From assembly GCF_037076555.1 (NCBI RefSeq), contig NZ_AP029023.1, positions 2,542,001-2,606,000 of the forward strand: 64,000 nt of DNA. Reading direction: 5' to 3'. This stretch comes from Methylophilus sp. DW102. GTDB taxonomy: Bacteria > Pseudomonadota > Gammaproteobacteria > Burkholderiales > Methylophilaceae. The position numbers were made by a program, and so were the translations under genes. Below the pieces are notes generated by a model, which was not told where the DNA came from, searched no databases, and was given only the letters and a program-made list of their open reading frames with translations. Positions 47,296 to 57,187 of this stretch are shown here, piece after piece; position 1 is the first letter of the stretch; each line of letters opens with the position of its first letter.

Positions 47296-47440
47296 GAGAA
47301 ATAATCTCCAACTTAATCCGTTATAACCACTACCAGCCGCCCGCTTTTTGAACTTGCGCCCAAAAAACACGTTAAGGCCAATAGACCACGGTCAGTATTG
47401 GGGTGCCAGCTACATGCCAACTAAGGCGGGCACCGAAAAG
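47296..47440 (-). promoter_or_regulatory. Long 5' leader of the spc operon
   Basis: The predicted transcript from the spc promoter has an untranslated leader of about 145 bases before rplN, much longer than the other leaders here (about 55-100). It can form a stem from GGTGCC/GGCACC (about 47402-47436, reverse strand). No known ribosomal-protein binding site was recognised. Confidence 0.4.
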
Positions 47441-47446
47441 TCCAAC

Positions 47447-47476
47447 ATTATACAACCAAAAAAACGCTTATGACAA
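47447..47476 (-). promoter_or_regulatory. spc-operon promoter (before rplN)
   Basis: On the reverse strand there is TTGTCA (47471-47476), an 18-base spacer and TATAAT (47447-47452). The -35 lies in the loop and distal stem of the S10-operon terminator. Confidence 0.75.
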
Positions 47477-47484
47477 GCGTTTTT
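47458..47484 (-). terminator. Intrinsic terminator of the S10 operon, overlapping the spc promoter
   Basis: Ten-base perfect arms (47460-47469 and 47475-47484) and a 5-base loop are followed by T on the reverse strand (seven in all). It is 23 bases after the rpsQ stop. The -35 of the next promoter is embedded in it. Confidence 0.88.
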
Positions 47485-47506
47485 CCGGTTTTATATATTT
47501 GAAGCC

Positions 47507-47764
47507 TTATTTAGCTTCGATTTTGCTTACGATCCAAGTTTTGGTCTTGGAGTATGGGCGGGTTTCTGTGATCGTCACAACATCGCCTTCGTTACATGCA
47601 TTGTTTTCATCATGTGCATGGAACTTGTTCGATTTCACAACCACTTTACCAATCAAAGGGTGTTTCACTTTACGCTCGACAAGCACAGTCACGGTTTTAT
47701 CCATCTTGTTGCTTACGACGCGGCCAGTCAAACTGCGTACAACTTTCGCTTTTTCAGTCATCAT
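47507..47764 (-). CDS. rpsQ: 30S ribosomal protein S17
   Basis: The product has 85 residues (E. coli 84). Conserved are [20 protein letters not shown] and VGDVV-type end sequences ([16 protein letters not shown]). Its start overlaps the rpmC stop by 4 bases. It is the last gene before the S10 terminator. Confidence 0.97.
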   Translation of the reverse strand: MMTEKAKVVRSLTGRVVSNKMDKTVTVLVERKVKHPLIGKVVVKSNKFHAHDENNACNEGDVVTITETRPYSKTKTWIVSKIEAK

Positions 47765-47955
47765 GCCTGTTTCGCCTTCTCAGCCAGCACGGTCTTGACG
47801 CGAGCAACATCTTTGCGCACTTTAGCCAGCTGATCCACTTTGTTCAATTGTTGAGTCGCCAATTGCATACGCAATGAAAACTGCGCACGACGCAACTCTA
47901 CCAACTCGTTATTGAGCTCATCTGCCGATTTTGCTCTGAATTCTGAAGCTTTCAT
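47761..47955 (-). CDS. rpmC: 50S ribosomal protein L29
   Basis: The product has 64 residues (E. coli 63), a two-helix protein at the peptide tunnel exit. It begins [18 protein letters not shown] and has the conserved [20 protein letters not shown]. It overlaps rpsQ by 4 bases. Confidence 0.96.
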   Translation of the reverse strand: MKASEFRAKSADELNNELVELRRAQFSLRMQLATQQLNKVDQLAKVRKDVARVKTVLAEKAKQA

Positions 47956-47966
47956 TTAACTACTCC

Positions 47967-48383
47967 TTAACTGCCAATTTGACGGGTCATGAATGTAGTT
48001 TCAATTGGCAACTTAGCAGCAGCCAATTTGAAAGCTTCGCGAGCCAACTCTTCGCTCACGCCATCCATCTCGTACAACATTTTGCCTGGCTGAATTTGAG
48101 CGATGTAGTAATCAACACTACCTTTACCATTACCCATACGCACTTCAGCTGGTTTCTTAGAGATTGGTTGGTCAGGAAACACACGGATCCAAACGCGACC
48201 ACCACGTTTAATGTGACGAGTCATCACACGACGGGCAGCTTCAATCTGGCGTGCGGTCAAACGACCACGACCAATCGCTTTTAAACCAAATTCACCAAAG
48301 CTTACCTTGTTACCAGTAGTCGCAATGCCTTTATTACGACCCTTTTGCATCTTGCGGTATTTCTGTCTAGCTGGTTGCAGCAT
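47967..48383 (-). CDS. rplP: 50S ribosomal protein L16
   Basis: The product has 138 residues (E. coli 136) and begins [19 protein letters not shown]. It lies at the peptidyl-transferase centre and A-site t[23 protein letters not shown] is conserved. Its first 17 bases overlap the end of rpsC, implying coupled translation. Confidence 0.97.
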   Translation of the reverse strand: MLQPARQKYRKMQKGRNKGIATTGNKVSFGEFGLKAIGRGRLTARQIEAARRVMTRHIKRGGRVWIRVFPDQPISKKPAEVRMGNGKGSVDYYIAQIQPGKMLYEMDGVSEELAREAFKLAAAKLPIETTFMTRQIGS

Positions 48384-49083
48384 CTTTAGCCCTCGGCTTT
48401 CTTACTTTTTTCTCTGGCTCAGCATCGGCAACCGCAGCATTAGCAGCAGCGTTGTCACCAAAAATCTCGCCTTTGAATACCCAAACTTTAATCCCGATAA
48501 TACCGTAGGTGGTAGAAGCTTCTGCCACACCATAGTCGATATCAGCACGCAGTGTATGGAGAGGCACACGACCTTCGCGATACCACTCTGTACGTGCAAT
48601 TTCGATACCGTTCAAACGACCGGAACTCATAATCTTGATGCCTTGTGCACCCAAACGCATTGCATTTTGCATGGCGCGTTTCATGGCACGACGGAACATC
48701 ACACGCTTTTCCAATTGCTGAGCAATCGACTGTGCGATCAATGTTGCATCTAACTCTGGCTTACGCACTTCTTCAATGTTCAGGTGAACAGGCACGCCCA
48801 TCAACCCTTGCAGAGTAGAACGTAAAGACTCGATGTCTTCACCTTTTTTACCAATCACAACACCTGGACGGGCACTGTGAATTGTAATTTTTGCGTTTTT
48901 AGCCGGACGCTCGATAATAATTTTGCTTACAGCAGCGCTTGCCAGTTTCTTGTTCAAGAACTCACGCACTTTGATGTCGCCTTGCAACATCGCAGGGAAG
49001 TTCTGGCTGTTAGAGTACCAACGTGAGGCCCAGTTTTTCTGAACGCTCAAACGGAACCCAATTGGATGAATTTTCTGTCCCAT
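48367..49083 (-). CDS. rpsC: 30S ribosomal protein S3
   Basis: The product has 238 residues (E. coli 233) from [13 protein letters not shown] at 49083; an in-frame ATG at 49101 would overlap rplV. The KH domain has [16 protein letters not shown]. The C-terminus carries a Lys/Arg/Ala-rich tail. It lines the mRNA entry tunnel. Confidence 0.97.
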   Translation of the reverse strand: MGQKIHPIGFRLSVQKNWASRWYSNSQNFPAMLQGDIKVREFLNKKLASAAVSKIIIERPAKNAKITIHSARPGVVIGKKGEDIESLRSTLQGLMGVPVHLNIEEVRKPELDATLIAQSIAQQLEKRVMFRRAMKRAMQNAMRLGAQGIKIMSSGRLNGIEIARTEWYREGRVPLHTLRADIDYGVAEASTTYGIIGIKVWVFKGEIFGDNAAANAAVADAEPEKKVRKPRAKDAATS

Positions 49084-49084
49084 A

Positions 49085-49423
49085 TTATTCCTTTGAGTCA
49101 CCGACTGTCACATGAATATGACAGGTTGGCTTCGTAATACGACCAGCGCGACCTTTTGCACGTGCACGGATACGCTTCATCACCAAGCCTTTATCGACAT
49201 AAATTGAAGTCACCTTCAACGTATCGATATCAGCACCATTGTTATGTTCAGCGTTAGCAATGGCTGACTCAACCACTTTTTTGATGATCTCAGCACCACG
49301 CTTGGGCGTGAATGCCAGGATATTCAGCGCTTGATCAACTTTTTTGCCACGCACAAGGTCAGCCACCAAACGCGCTTTTTGCGGAGAAAGGTGTACGCCT
49401 TTTAAAACTGCAGTCACTTGCAT
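49085..49423 (-). CDS. rplV: 50S ribosomal protein L22
   Basis: The product has 112 residues (E. coli 110). The beta-hairpin that lines the exit tunnel is intact ([18 protein letters not shown]). No deletion of the macrolide-resistance type is seen. It ends one base before rpsC starts. Confidence 0.97.
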   Translation of the reverse strand: MQVTAVLKGVHLSPQKARLVADLVRGKKVDQALNILAFTPKRGAEIIKKVVESAIANAEHNNGADIDTLKVTSIYVDKGLVMKRIRARAKGRAGRITKPTCHIHVTVGDSKE

Positions 49424-49433
49424 TATCAGCCCC

Positions 49434-49709
49434 TTACTTCTTCGCTTTTTTATCAGCCGCGTGACCCTTGAATGTGCGTGTCAACGCAAATTCACCGAGC
49501 TTGTGACCAACCATGTTTTCAGAAATCAACACAGGCACATGCTGTCTGCCGTTGTGCACTGCGATGGTTAAACCAATGAAATTTGGCAAAACTGTCGAGC
49601 GACGTGACCAAGTTTTGATTGGTTTGCGATCGCGACCCGCAACAGCGGTTTCGACTTTCTTCGCCAAATGTGCATCCACAAATGGACCTTTTTTAATAGA
49701 ACGTGCCAT
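49434..49709 (-). CDS. rpsS: 30S ribosomal protein S19
   Basis: The product has 91 residues (E. coli 92) and begins [15 protein letters not shown]. The conserved [19 protein letters not shown] is near the C-terminus. It is in the head of the 30S subunit, next to S13. Confidence 0.97.
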   Translation of the reverse strand: MARSIKKGPFVDAHLAKKVETAVAGRDRKPIKTWSRRSTVLPNFIGLTIAVHNGRQHVPVLISENMVGHKLGEFALTRTFKGHAADKKAKK

Positions 49710-49714
49710 AGCGA

Positions 49715-50548
49715 TTACCTTACATTTCTCGGACGACGACTTACGCGCATGTTATCGGTACGCTTGTTCTTACGAGTACGATAACCCTTAGTTTTCTGAC
49801 CCCATGGTGACACAGGGTTCATACCGGCAGCAGTACGGCCTTCACCACCACCGTGCGGGTGATCAACCGGGTTCATCACCACACCACGTACGGTTGGACG
49901 GATACCGCGCCAGCGCATCGCACCAGCTTTACCGATAGAACGCAATGAATGCTCTTCGTTACCCACTTCACCCAGGGTTGCCTTGCAATCCACGTGCACA
50001 CGGCGAACTTCACCAGAGCGCAAACGTAACTGAGCATAAGAACCTTCACGTGCCAACAGCTGTACAGAAGTACCAGCTGAACGGGCGATTTGGGCACCTT
50101 TACCTGGCTGAATCTCGATGCAGTGAATGGTGCTACCAACTGGAATATTGCGCAGCGGCAAAGCATTACCAGCACGGATAGGCGCTTCAGAGCCGCTCAA
50201 CAGTTGCGCACCGGCAGCGATGCCACGTGGCGCAATGATGTAACGACGCTCACCATCCGCGTAGCACAACAAAGCAATGTTTGCTGTACGGTTTGGATCG
50301 TATTCGATACGCTCAACAGTTGCAGGAATACCATCTTTGTTACGGCGGAAGTCGACAATACGGTAATGCTGCTTATGACCACCACCTTGATGACGAGTGG
50401 TAATACGGCCATTATTGTTACGACCTGCGTTCTTGCTTTGACTTTCCAACAGCGGCGCGTAAGGCTTGCCTTTATGCAAATCTGGTGTAATGACTTTCAA
50501 TACACCGCGACGACCGGGGGAAGTTGGTTTGACTTTAACTAATGCCAT
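49715..50548 (-). CDS. rplB: 50S ribosomal protein L2
   Basis: The product has 277 residues (E. coli 273). The conserved catalytic-region His lies in [13 protein letters not shown], and the tail is [17 protein letters not shown]. It is a core protein near the peptidyl-transferase centre. It lies in the usual rplW-rplB-rpsS order. Confidence 0.98.
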   Translation of the reverse strand: MALVKVKPTSPGRRGVLKVITPDLHKGKPYAPLLESQSKNAGRNNNGRITTRHQGGGHKQHYRIVDFRRNKDGIPATVERIEYDPNRTANIALLCYADGERRYIIAPRGIAAGAQLLSGSEAPIRAGNALPLRNIPVGSTIHCIEIQPGKGAQIARSAGTSVQLLAREGSYAQLRLRSGEVRRVHVDCKATLGEVGNEEHSLRSIGKAGAMRWRGIRPTVRGVVMNPVDHPHGGGEGRTAAGMNPVSPWGQKTKGYRTRKNKRTDNMRVSRRPRNVR

Positions 50549-50559
50549 GTCTTCTCTCC

Positions 50560-50874
50560 TTATTCGCCAGCTGCGAAGTTAATTTCTTGACCTGGCTTCA
50601 AGCTCACATAAGCTTTTTTCCAGTCACTACGCTTACCCATGCGACGACCAGCGCGCTTCACTTTACCTGCGACATTAATCACAGACACAGAAGCCACTTC
50701 GACCTTGAACACCAATTCAACAGCCGCCTTAATTTCTGGCTTGGTCGCATCAGTACGCACTTTAAAAGCAATTTGCTGATGCTTGTCAGCAATGAATGTT
50801 GCTTTTTCAGTAATTTGTGGAGCCAAAATCACTTGCAACAAACGATCTTGTGTTTTTGTAGCTGCGGTAATCAT
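50560..50874 (-). CDS. rplW: 50S ribosomal protein L23
   Basis: The product has 104 residues (E. coli 100). It is the docking site for trigger factor and SRP at the tunnel exit. Conserved are [20 protein letters not shown] and [20 protein letters not shown]. It overlaps the rplD stop by 4 bases. Confidence 0.97.
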   Translation of the reverse strand: MITAATKTQDRLLQVILAPQITEKATFIADKHQQIAFKVRTDATKPEIKAAVELVFKVEVASVSVINVAGKVKRAGRRMGKRSDWKKAYVSLKPGQEINFAAGE

Positions 50875-51497
50875 GCCAAGATCTCCTCAAGTTTCTTCAC
50901 AGCACCGGCTGTGACCAAAACGTTAGGGAAACGCACCAGACTTACTGGATCAGCATATTGCGCTTCAACCACCAATACGTTTGGCAGGTTACGGGAAGAC
51001 AAGTACAAATTCTCATCAAAACCATCAGTCAACAGCAAAACACCGCCATCGATGCCCAGAGCATTGATTTTCTGTACGAATTGTTTAGTTTTTGGCGTAT
51101 CAACAGTGAAACTGTCTACCACCTTCAAACGGTCCTGACGCACCAGTTCAGACAAAATCGTCTGCATACCAGCACGGTAAGCCTTACGGTTCACCTTGTG
51201 GCTATAGTTTTCGTTAGGACTGTTTGGGAATGCACGACCGCCTCCACGCCAAATCGGGCTGGATGCCATACCGGCACGGGCGTTACCAGTGCCCTTTTGT
51301 GCATATGGCTTGTGTGTCGTGTGAGCTACAGTAGCACGTGTTTTTTGAGCACGGGTTGCGGTTCGGGCATTTGCCATATAAGCAACAACCACTTCATGCA
51401 CCAATGACTCATTAAATTCACGACCGAACGTCACATCAGAGGCATCTACGCCTTTTTTAGCAACCTTGCCGTTTTGATCAATAAGTTTCAGTTCCAT
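50871..51497 (-). CDS. rplD: 50S ribosomal protein L4
   Basis: The product has 208 residues (E. coli 201). The exit-tunnel loop is intact ([23 protein letters not shown] region). In E. coli L4 also represses the S10 operon through a leader before rpsJ. Here no comparable leader lies before rpsJ, so that control, if present, must act elsewhere. Its start overlaps the rplC stop by one base. Confidence 0.97.
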   Translation of the reverse strand: MELKLIDQNGKVAKKGVDASDVTFGREFNESLVHEVVVAYMANARTATRAQKTRATVAHTTHKPYAQKGTGNARAGMASSPIWRGGGRAFPNSPNENYSHKVNRKAYRAGMQTILSELVRQDRLKVVDSFTVDTPKTKQFVQKINALGIDGGVLLLTDGFDENLYLSSRNLPNVLVVEAQYADPVSLVRFPNVLVTAGAVKKLEEILA

Positions 51498-52147
51498 TAT
51501 TTAGCCCCTTTCGCTTTGATGGCTGGACGTACAACGACATTGCCACCTTTGGAGCCAGGCACGGAACCTTTAATCAACAACAGGTTACGCTCTACGTCTA
51601 CACGGACGATTTCCAGGTTTTGGGTTGTGACTTTAGCATCCCCCAAATGACCAGGCATGCGCTTACCAGGGAATACTCGACCTGGATCCTGCGCCATACC
51701 GATAGAACCTGGTACGTTATGTGAACGTGAGTTACCGTGAGATGCACGGTTAGAGGAGAAGTTGTGACGCTTGATCGCACCGGCAAAACCTTTACCGATG
51801 GACGTACCCGTCACATCAACCAACTGACCAACGGAGAAAATGTCTACAGTGACATTGCCGCCCACTTGGAAGTTAGCCAATACATCTTCAGCCACATTGA
51901 ATTCTTTAATACCAGCACCGGCAGCAACGCCAGCCTTGGCATAATGACCAGTCAACGCTTTGTTGATACGGCTAGCACGACGCTCACCATAAGCAACCTG
52001 AAGGCCAGTATAACCATCAGTTGCGACTGTCTTTACTTGTGTCACGCGGTTAGGAATCACTTCCAGCACTGTCACAGGAACGCTTGCGCCTTCTTCTGTA
52101 AAAATGCGGGTCATGCCCACCTTGCGACCAATAAGCCCTAAGCTCAT
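51497..52147 (-). CDS. rplC: 50S ribosomal protein L3
   Basis: The product has 216 residues (E. coli 209) and begins [20 protein letters not shown]. The central loop that reaches the peptidyl-transferase centre is [20 protein letters not shown]. It is the first gene after the promoter at 52210-52238, with a leader of about 55 bases and AAGGAA before the ATG. Confidence 0.98.
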   Translation of the reverse strand: MSLGLIGRKVGMTRIFTEEGASVPVTVLEVIPNRVTQVKTVATDGYTGLQVAYGERRASRINKALTGHYAKAGVAAGAGIKEFNVAEDVLANFQVGGNVTVDIFSVGQLVDVTGTSIGKGFAGAIKRHNFSSNRASHGNSRSHNVPGSIGMAQDPGRVFPGKRMPGHLGDAKVTTQNLEIVRVDVERNLLLIKGSVPGSKGGNVVVRPAIKAKGAK

Positions 52148-52209
52148 GATCAGTTCCTTATAATAGTTAAAGTGAACGATTACAATTGACCGTCCACCGA
52201 AGAGCGCGG

Positions 52210-52238
52210 ATTATACCGAACTATTCTTGATTTGACAA
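52210..52238 (-). promoter_or_regulatory. S10-operon promoter placed between rpsJ and rplC
   Basis: On the reverse strand there is TTGTCA (52233-52238), a 17-base spacer and TATAAT (52210-52215), followed by a GC-rich discriminator CCGCGC. It is the strongest sigma-70 match in the cluster. The -35 abuts the end of the hairpin at 52237-52264. Confidence 0.8.
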
Positions 52239-52264
52239 TAACCTTTTCTTTCGAAAAGGTTATT
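52237..52264 (-). terminator. Hairpin after rpsJ, possible terminator
   Basis: Twelve-base perfect arms (52237-52248 and 52253-52264) enclose a 4-base loop, 21 bases after the rpsJ stop. Its distal arm ends in TTATT, but a clean T run is missing, so it may be a weak terminator or a processing or pausing structure. Its last two bases are the first two of the next -35. Confidence 0.55.
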
Positions 52265-52284
52265 TCTAATGACAACTTTAAAAA

Positions 52285-52593
52285 TTAAAGCTTGATTTCT
52301 ACATCTACGCCAGCTGGCAAATCCAATTTCATCAATGCATCTACAGTCTTGTCTGTAGGATCAACGATATCCATCAAACGCTGATGGGTACGGATTTCAA
52401 ACTGGTCACGGGAGGTTTTGTTCACGTGTGGTGAACGCAGAATGTCAAAGCGTTCGATACGTGTTGGCAATGGCACTGGACCTTTTACAACTGCACCAGT
52501 ACGTTTCGCAGTATCCACAATTTCCAAAGCAGATTGGTCGATCAAACGATAGTCAAATGCTTTCAGACGGATACGAATTTTTTGAGCTGCCAT
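52285..52593 (-). CDS. rpsJ: 30S ribosomal protein S10 (NusE)
   Basis: The product has 102 residues (E. coli 103); it is a ribosomal protein and also a transcription-antitermination factor. Conserved are [17 protein letters not shown] and [17 protein letters not shown]. Its ATG is only 20 bases after the T tract of the hairpin that follows tuf. The promoter for the rest of the S10 operon is downstream of it. It thus appears attached to the str operon by read-through, or to have an unseen promoter in tuf. AAGGAA precedes the ATG. Confidence 0.97.
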   Translation of the reverse strand: MAAQKIRIRLKAFDYRLIDQSALEIVDTAKRTGAVVKGPVPLPTRIERFDILRSPHVNKTSRDQFEIRTHQRLMDIVDPTDKTVDALMKLDLPAGVDVEIKL

Positions 52594-52612
52594 GTTTTTT
52601 CCTTAAAAAGAG

Positions 52613-52640
52613 CAAAAAGCGGCAGGATACGCCTGCCGCT
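52613..52640 (-). terminator. Terminator-like hairpin between tuf and rpsJ
   Basis: Nine-base perfect GC-rich arms (52618-52626 and 52632-52640) and a 5-base loop are followed by five T on the reverse strand. It begins 12 bases after the tuf stop. By rule it is a good intrinsic terminator, yet rpsJ starts 20 bases later. Confidence 0.8.
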
Positions 52641-52651
52641 CATAAAAAGAA

Positions 52652-53842
52652 TTACTCGATGATTTTGGCAACGACGCCAGCACCAACGGTACGACCACCT
52701 TCACGAATCGCGAAGCGCAGACCATCTTCCATCGCGATAGGCGCGATCAATGTCACAGTGATAGATACGTTATCACCTGGCATCACCATTTCGGTACCTG
52801 CTGGCAATTCAACTGCACCAGTCACGTCAGTGGTACGGAAGTAGAACTGTGGACGGTAGCCGTTGAAGAATGGTGTATGACGACCACCTTCATCTTTACC
52901 CAACACGTAGATCTCAGCGGTGAACTTGGTGTGTGGTTTGATAGAACCGGATTTAGCCAGCACTTGACCACGCTCAACTTCTTCACGCTTGGTACCGCGC
53001 AGCAGTACGCCTACGTTGTCACCTGCTTGACCTTGGTCCAGCAGTTTACGGAACATTTCAACACCAGTACAGGTGGTTTTCAAAGTTGGCTTCAGGCCAA
53101 CGATTTCGATTTCGTCGCCGACTTTAACGATACCACGCTCAACACGGCCGGTAACTACAGTACCACGACCAGAGATAGAGAATACGTCTTCTACTGGCAT
53201 CAGGAAGGTACCGTCGATGGCACGCTCTGGCGTTGGGATGTAGCTGTCCAATGCGTCAGCCAATGCGAAGATCGCTGGTTCGCCGATTTCTGATTGGTCG
53301 CCTTCAAGGGCCAATTTAGCAGAACCTTTGATGATTGGGGTGTCATCACCTGGGAAGTCATACTTGCTCAGCAAGTCACGCACTTCCATTTCAACCAGTT
53401 CCAACAACTCAGCGTCGTCAACCATGTCGGCTTTGTTCAGGAATACAACGATGTATGGTACACCAACCTGGCGGGCCAACAGGATGTGCTCACGTGTTTG
53501 TGGCATAGGGCCGTCAGCAGCGGAACATACTAGGATCGCGCCGTCCATCTGGGCAGCACCGGTAATCATGTTTTTAACGTAGTCGGCGTGGCCTGGGCAG
53601 TCAACGTGTGCGTAGTGACGGCTTGCAGTCTCGTACTCAACGTGTGCTGTGTTGATGGTAATACCACGTGCTTTTTCTTCTGGTGCCGCGTCAATTTGGT
53701 CGTAAGCTTTTGCTTCGCCACCAAATTTCTTGGTCAACACTGTGGTGATCGCCGCTGTCAATGTTGTCTTACCGTGGTCAACGTGACCAATCGTACCAAC
53801 GTTCACGTGTGGCTTGGTACGTTCAAATTTGCCTTTTGCCAT
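52652..53842 (-). CDS. tuf: Translation elongation factor Tu
   Basis: This GTPase delivers aminoacyl-tRNA to the ribosome. It has 396 residues (E. coli 394). GTP-binding motifs are [23 protein letters not shown] and NKADMVDD; the aminoacyl-tRNA and beta-barrel domains follow. It begins [20 protein letters not shown]. One copy is seen here; betaproteobacteria often have a second copy elsewhere. It is the fourth gene of the str operon. Confidence 0.99.
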   Translation of the reverse strand: MAKGKFERTKPHVNVGTIGHVDHGKTTLTAAITTVLTKKFGGEAKAYDQIDAAPEEKARGITINTAHVEYETASRHYAHVDCPGHADYVKNMITGAAQMDGAILVCSAADGPMPQTREHILLARQVGVPYIVVFLNKADMVDDAELLELVEMEVRDLLSKYDFPGDDTPIIKGSAKLALEGDQSEIGEPAIFALADALDSYIPTPERAIDGTFLMPVEDVFSISGRGTVVTGRVERGIVKVGDEIEIVGLKPTLKTTCTGVEMFRKLLDQGQAGDNVGVLLRGTKREEVERGQVLAKSGSIKPHTKFTAEIYVLGKDEGGRHTPFFNGYRPQFYFRTTDVTGAVELPAGTEMVMPGDNVSITVTLIAPIAMEDGLRFAIREGGRTVGAGVVAKIIE

Positions 53843-53878
53843 GATGTTTTTCCTTTAATTCAATACTTTAAAAATCAA

Positions 53879-55972
53879 TTATTTTTTGTTGATGATTGCA
53901 TCAGCAACGTTTTTCGGCGCATCTGCGTAGTGTTTGAATTCCATGCTGTAGGTTGCACGACCTTGTGACAAGGAACGCACGACAGTGGAGTAACCAAACA
54001 TCTCTGACAGCGGCACTTCAGCTTTAATCGCTTTACCGCCACCAGGCATATCATCCATGCCCTGAATGATGCCACGACGAGATGACAAGTCACCCATCAC
54101 ATCACCCATGTACTCTTCAGGCGTTTCAACTTCAACCGCCATCATTGGCTCCAGCAAGACTGGATCTGCTTTACGCATACCATCTTTGAAACCGATAGAA
54201 GCAGCCATCTTGAACGCGTTTTCGTTCGAGTCAACGTCATGGTAGGAACCATCAAACAGGGTCACTTTTACGTCGACCACTGGGAAGCCTGCCAGAACAC
54301 CTGCTGGAATCGTTTCACGCAACCCTTTATCTACTGCAGGGATAAATTCACGTGGCACAGTACCGCCTTTAATGGCATCCACGAACTCGTAACCTTTACC
54401 AGCCTCATTTGGCTCCATTTTGAGCCATACGTGACCGTACTGACCTTTACCACCGGACTGTTTAACGAATTTACCTTCAACCTCAACCGCTTTACGGATC
54501 GCTTCACGGTAAGCCACTTGTGGCGCACCTACGTTGGCTTCAACGTTGAATTCACGCTTCATACGGTCAACCAGAATCTCCAGATGCAATTCACCCATAC
54601 CGGAAATAATGGTCTGGCCAGATTCTTCGTCAGAACGCACGCGGAAAGAAGGGTCTTCTTGTGCCAAACGACCCAAGGCCAAGCCCATTTTTTCCTGATC
54701 GCTCTTGGTTTTTGGCTCAACAGCCACGTGAATCACTGGCTCAGGGAATACCATGCGCTCAAGGATGATAGGCTTGTCTGGAGAGCACAGAGATTCACCT
54801 GTGGTCACTTCTTTCAAACCGATACAGGCTGCAATGTCGCCTGCCAACACTTCATCCACTTCTTCACGGTTATTCGCGTGCATCTGCACGATACGACCAA
54901 TACGCTCTTTTTTACCCTTCACAGAGTTGAGCACGGTATCACCCTTGTTCAACACACCAGAGTAAACACGGATAAAGGTCAACTGACCGACAAACGGGTC
55001 TGTCATCAATTTAAATGCCAGTGCAGAGAACCCTTCTTTGTCATCGGCTTTACGGCTGGCTGGTTTGCCATCATCGTCTTCACCGGTCACATCAGGAATA
55101 TCTACTGGAGATGGCAGGAACTGAATCACCGCATCCAGCATACGTTGCACGCCTTTGTTTTTAAAGGCAGAACCGCACAGCATCGGCTGAATTTCACCCG
55201 CAATGGTACGCGTACGCAGACCAAACACGATGTCTTTCTCTTCCAGATCACCGTTTTCCAGGTATTTGTTCATCAGATCTTCGCTGGCTTCAGCCGCAGA
55301 TTCAACCATCTGCTCGCGCCATTTTTTAGCAGTCTCAACCAGATCAGCCGGAATCTCACCGTAAGTAAATTTCATGCCTTGAGAAGCCTCATCCCAGATG
55401 ATGGCTTTCATTTTCATGAGATCAACGACGCCAGTGAAAGTATCTTCACGGCCAATTGGGATCACCACAGGCACTGGGCTTGCGCGCAGACGCGTTTTCA
55501 TCTGCTCAACCACTTTGAAGAAGTCGGCACCAGAACGGTCCATTTTATTCACAAAGGCCAAGCGAGGCACTTTGTATTTGTTGGCCTGACGCCAAACAGT
55601 TTCAGATTGTGGTTGCACACCGCCCACGGCACAGTACACCATGCAGGCGCCATCCAGCACACGCATGGAACGCTCAACTTCAATCGTGAAGTCTACGTGC
55701 CCAGGGGTATCAATAATGTTGAATCGATGCTCAGGCAAAGACAGGTCCATGCCTTTCCAGAAACAGGTGGTCGCAGCGGAAGTAATGGTAATCCCACGCT
55801 CCTGCTCTTGCTCCATCCAGTCCATGGTCGCTGCACCATCGTGCACCTCACCAATTTTATGGTTCACACCAGTGTAGAACAGAATACGTTCTGTCGTGGT
55901 TGTTTTACCTGCGTCAATGTGCGCAGAAATACCAATATTACGGTAGCGTTCAATAGGGGTTTTACGTGCCAC
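53879..55972 (-). CDS. fusA: Translation elongation factor G
   Basis: This translocase GTPase has 697 residues (E. coli 704). G motifs include [40 protein letters not shown] and [10 protein letters not shown]. Five domains run to the C-terminal [22 protein letters not shown] end. It is in the usual order rpsL-rpsG-fusA-tuf. Confidence 0.99.
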   Translation of the reverse strand: MARKTPIERYRNIGISAHIDAGKTTTTERILFYTGVNHKIGEVHDGAATMDWMEQEQERGITITSAATTCFWKGMDLSLPEHRFNIIDTPGHVDFTIEVERSMRVLDGACMVYCAVGGVQPQSETVWRQANKYKVPRLAFVNKMDRSGADFFKVVEQMKTRLRASPVPVVIPIGREDTFTGVVDLMKMKAIIWDEASQGMKFTYGEIPADLVETAKKWREQMVESAAEASEDLMNKYLENGDLEEKDIVFGLRTRTIAGEIQPMLCGSAFKNKGVQRMLDAVIQFLPSPVDIPDVTGEDDDGKPASRKADDKEGFSALAFKLMTDPFVGQLTFIRVYSGVLNKGDTVLNSVKGKKERIGRIVQMHANNREEVDEVLAGDIAACIGLKEVTTGESLCSPDKPIILERMVFPEPVIHVAVEPKTKSDQEKMGLALGRLAQEDPSFRVRSDEESGQTIISGMGELHLEILVDRMKREFNVEANVGAPQVAYREAIRKAVEVEGKFVKQSGGKGQYGHVWLKMEPNEAGKGYEFVDAIKGGTVPREFIPAVDKGLRETIPAGVLAGFPVVDVKVTLFDGSYHDVDSNENAFKMAASIGFKDGMRKADPVLLEPMMAVEVETPEEYMGDVMGDLSSRRGIIQGMDDMPGGGKAIKAEVPLSEMFGYSTVVRSLSQGRATYSMEFKHYADAPKNVADAIINKK

Positions 55973-56027
55973 GATGCTTTACCTTTGCTATCAATTCAAC
56001 TAATTATTAAAGAACGAGGTCGTTTAA

Positions 56028-56498
56028 TTAAAAACGGAAGTGTGAGAAAGCCTTGTTGGCTTCTGCCATACGATGAACTTCTTCACGCTTCTTCATTGCG
56101 GCGCCGCGGCCTTCTGAGGCTTCAAGCAACTCAGCAGCCAGACGCAAGCCCATGGACTTTTCGCCACGCTTGCGCGCTGCATCACGCAACCAACGCATCG
56201 CCAAGGCGCTACGGCGGCTAGGACGCACTTCAACAGGCACCTGATAGTTAGCACCACCGACGCGACGGCTTTTCACTTCAACGATAGGGCGCAGATTGTT
56301 CAACGCTGTGGTGAATAATTCCAGCGGATCTTTGCCACTCTTGCTGGCTACTTGATCAAATGCACCGTAAACAATACGTTCAGCAACAGATTTCTTACCA
56401 CCTGTCATCAGTACGTTTACGAATTTGGATACTTCCTGGCTACCAAATTTTGGATCCGGCAAGATATTACGTTTGGGGACTTCTCTACGTCTAGGCAT
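56028..56498 (-). CDS. rpsG: 30S ribosomal protein S7
   Basis: The product has 156 residues, the standard short form. It begins [20 protein letters not shown] and has the conserved [20 protein letters not shown]7 nucleates the 30S head and in E. coli represses the str operon. It is 98 bases after rpsL, the widest internal gap in the str operon, where nothing distinctive was seen. Confidence 0.98.
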   Translation of the reverse strand: MPRRREVPKRNILPDPKFGSQEVSKFVNVLMTGGKKSVAERIVYGAFDQVASKSGKDPLELFTTALNNLRPIVEVKSRRVGGANYQVPVEVRPSRRSALAMRWLRDAARKRGEKSMGLRLAAELLEASEGRGAAMKKREEVHRMAEANKAFSHFRF

Positions 56499-56596
56499 AA
56501 CTATTCTCTTTCAATTAAATTTTGCTAGCTACAACACTGCAAGGCATTTCAGCCGCTATTAAAAATTGGACCAATGTCCGAAACCAACTTAACAAA

Positions 56597-56980
56597 TTAA
56601 GCTTTAGCTTCTTTAGGACGTTTAGCACCGTATTTGGAACGTGACTGTTTACGATCTTTCACACCAGCCGTATCCAAGCTACCGCGCACCATGTGGTAAC
56701 GCACACCTGGCAAGTCTTTTACACGACCACCGCGAATCAGCACCACAGAGTGCTCTTGCAGGTTATGGCCCTCACCGCCGATGTAGCTAATGACTTCGTA
56801 ACCGTTAGTCAGGCGCACTTTGGCAACCTTACGCAAGGCGGAGTTTGGCTTTTTAGGAGTAGTGGTGTACACACGGGTACATACACCACGCTTTTGTGGG
56901 CAGGATTCCAGGGCTGGAACCTTGCTCTTGGTTACCACTTTAACGCGTGGTTTACGTACTAACTGATTAATGGTTGGCAT
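56597..56980 (-). CDS. rpsL: 30S ribosomal protein S12
   Basis: The product has 127 residues (E. coli 124). It controls decoding accuracy. The streptomycin-sensitive Lys in [14 protein letters not shown] and in [17 protein letters not shown] GRVKDLPGV are both wild type, so no streptomycin-resistance substitution is visible. It is the first gene of the str operon, after the promoter at 57095-57123. Confidence 0.98.
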   Translation of the reverse strand: MPTINQLVRKPRVKVVTKSKVPALESCPQKRGVCTRVYTTTPKKPNSALRKVAKVRLTNGYEVISYIGGEGHNLQEHSVVLIRGGRVKDLPGVRYHMVRGSLDTAGVKDRKQSRSKYGAKRPKEAKA

Positions 56981-57094
56981 TGCCTTAACCTCTTCACCTT
57001 AAAAAATCCACCAACTGAGCAGGAAACTCAGGACTGGCGGCATATCAACAATAACACCTCATTGAGACAATAAGGCTATTCTGAGAAACCCAGC

Positions 57095-57123
57095 ATTTTA
57101 ATAAACGAGTCAAGGGGTGTCAA
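57095..57123 (-). promoter_or_regulatory. str-operon promoter (before rpsL)
   Basis: On the reverse strand there is a perfect TTGACA (57118-57123), a 17-base spacer and TAAAAT (57095-57100). The predicted leader to rpsL is about 105 bases. The -35 lies in the distal arm of the hairpin that follows rpoC. Confidence 0.75.
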
Positions 57124-57150
57124 GCATTATTCACACTTGAACACCCCTTG
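57111..57150 (-). terminator. Hairpin after rpoC, probable terminator overlapping the str promoter
   Basis: Outer 9-base arms (57111-57119 and 57142-57150) and inner 5-base arms (57120-57124 and 57136-57140) pair, with one bulged base. It is 38 bases after the rpoC stop. On the reverse strand the following bases are only moderately T-rich. Confidence 0.6.
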
Positions 57151-57187
57151 TTTTATTACCCGGCCTGACGACCGGAAAAGCCTAAAA

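Noticed and set aside
54239..56221. A 660-codon open frame on the + strand opposite fusA and rpsG
   Set aside because: It lies entirely antisense to two highly conserved genes, has a His/Phe/Thr-rich composition typical of the complement of biased codons, and no recognisable domain. It is a shadow frame.
56597..56980. Possible streptomycin-resistance substitution in rpsL
   Set aside because: The lysines at the classical resistance positions are wild type, so no resistance is indicated.
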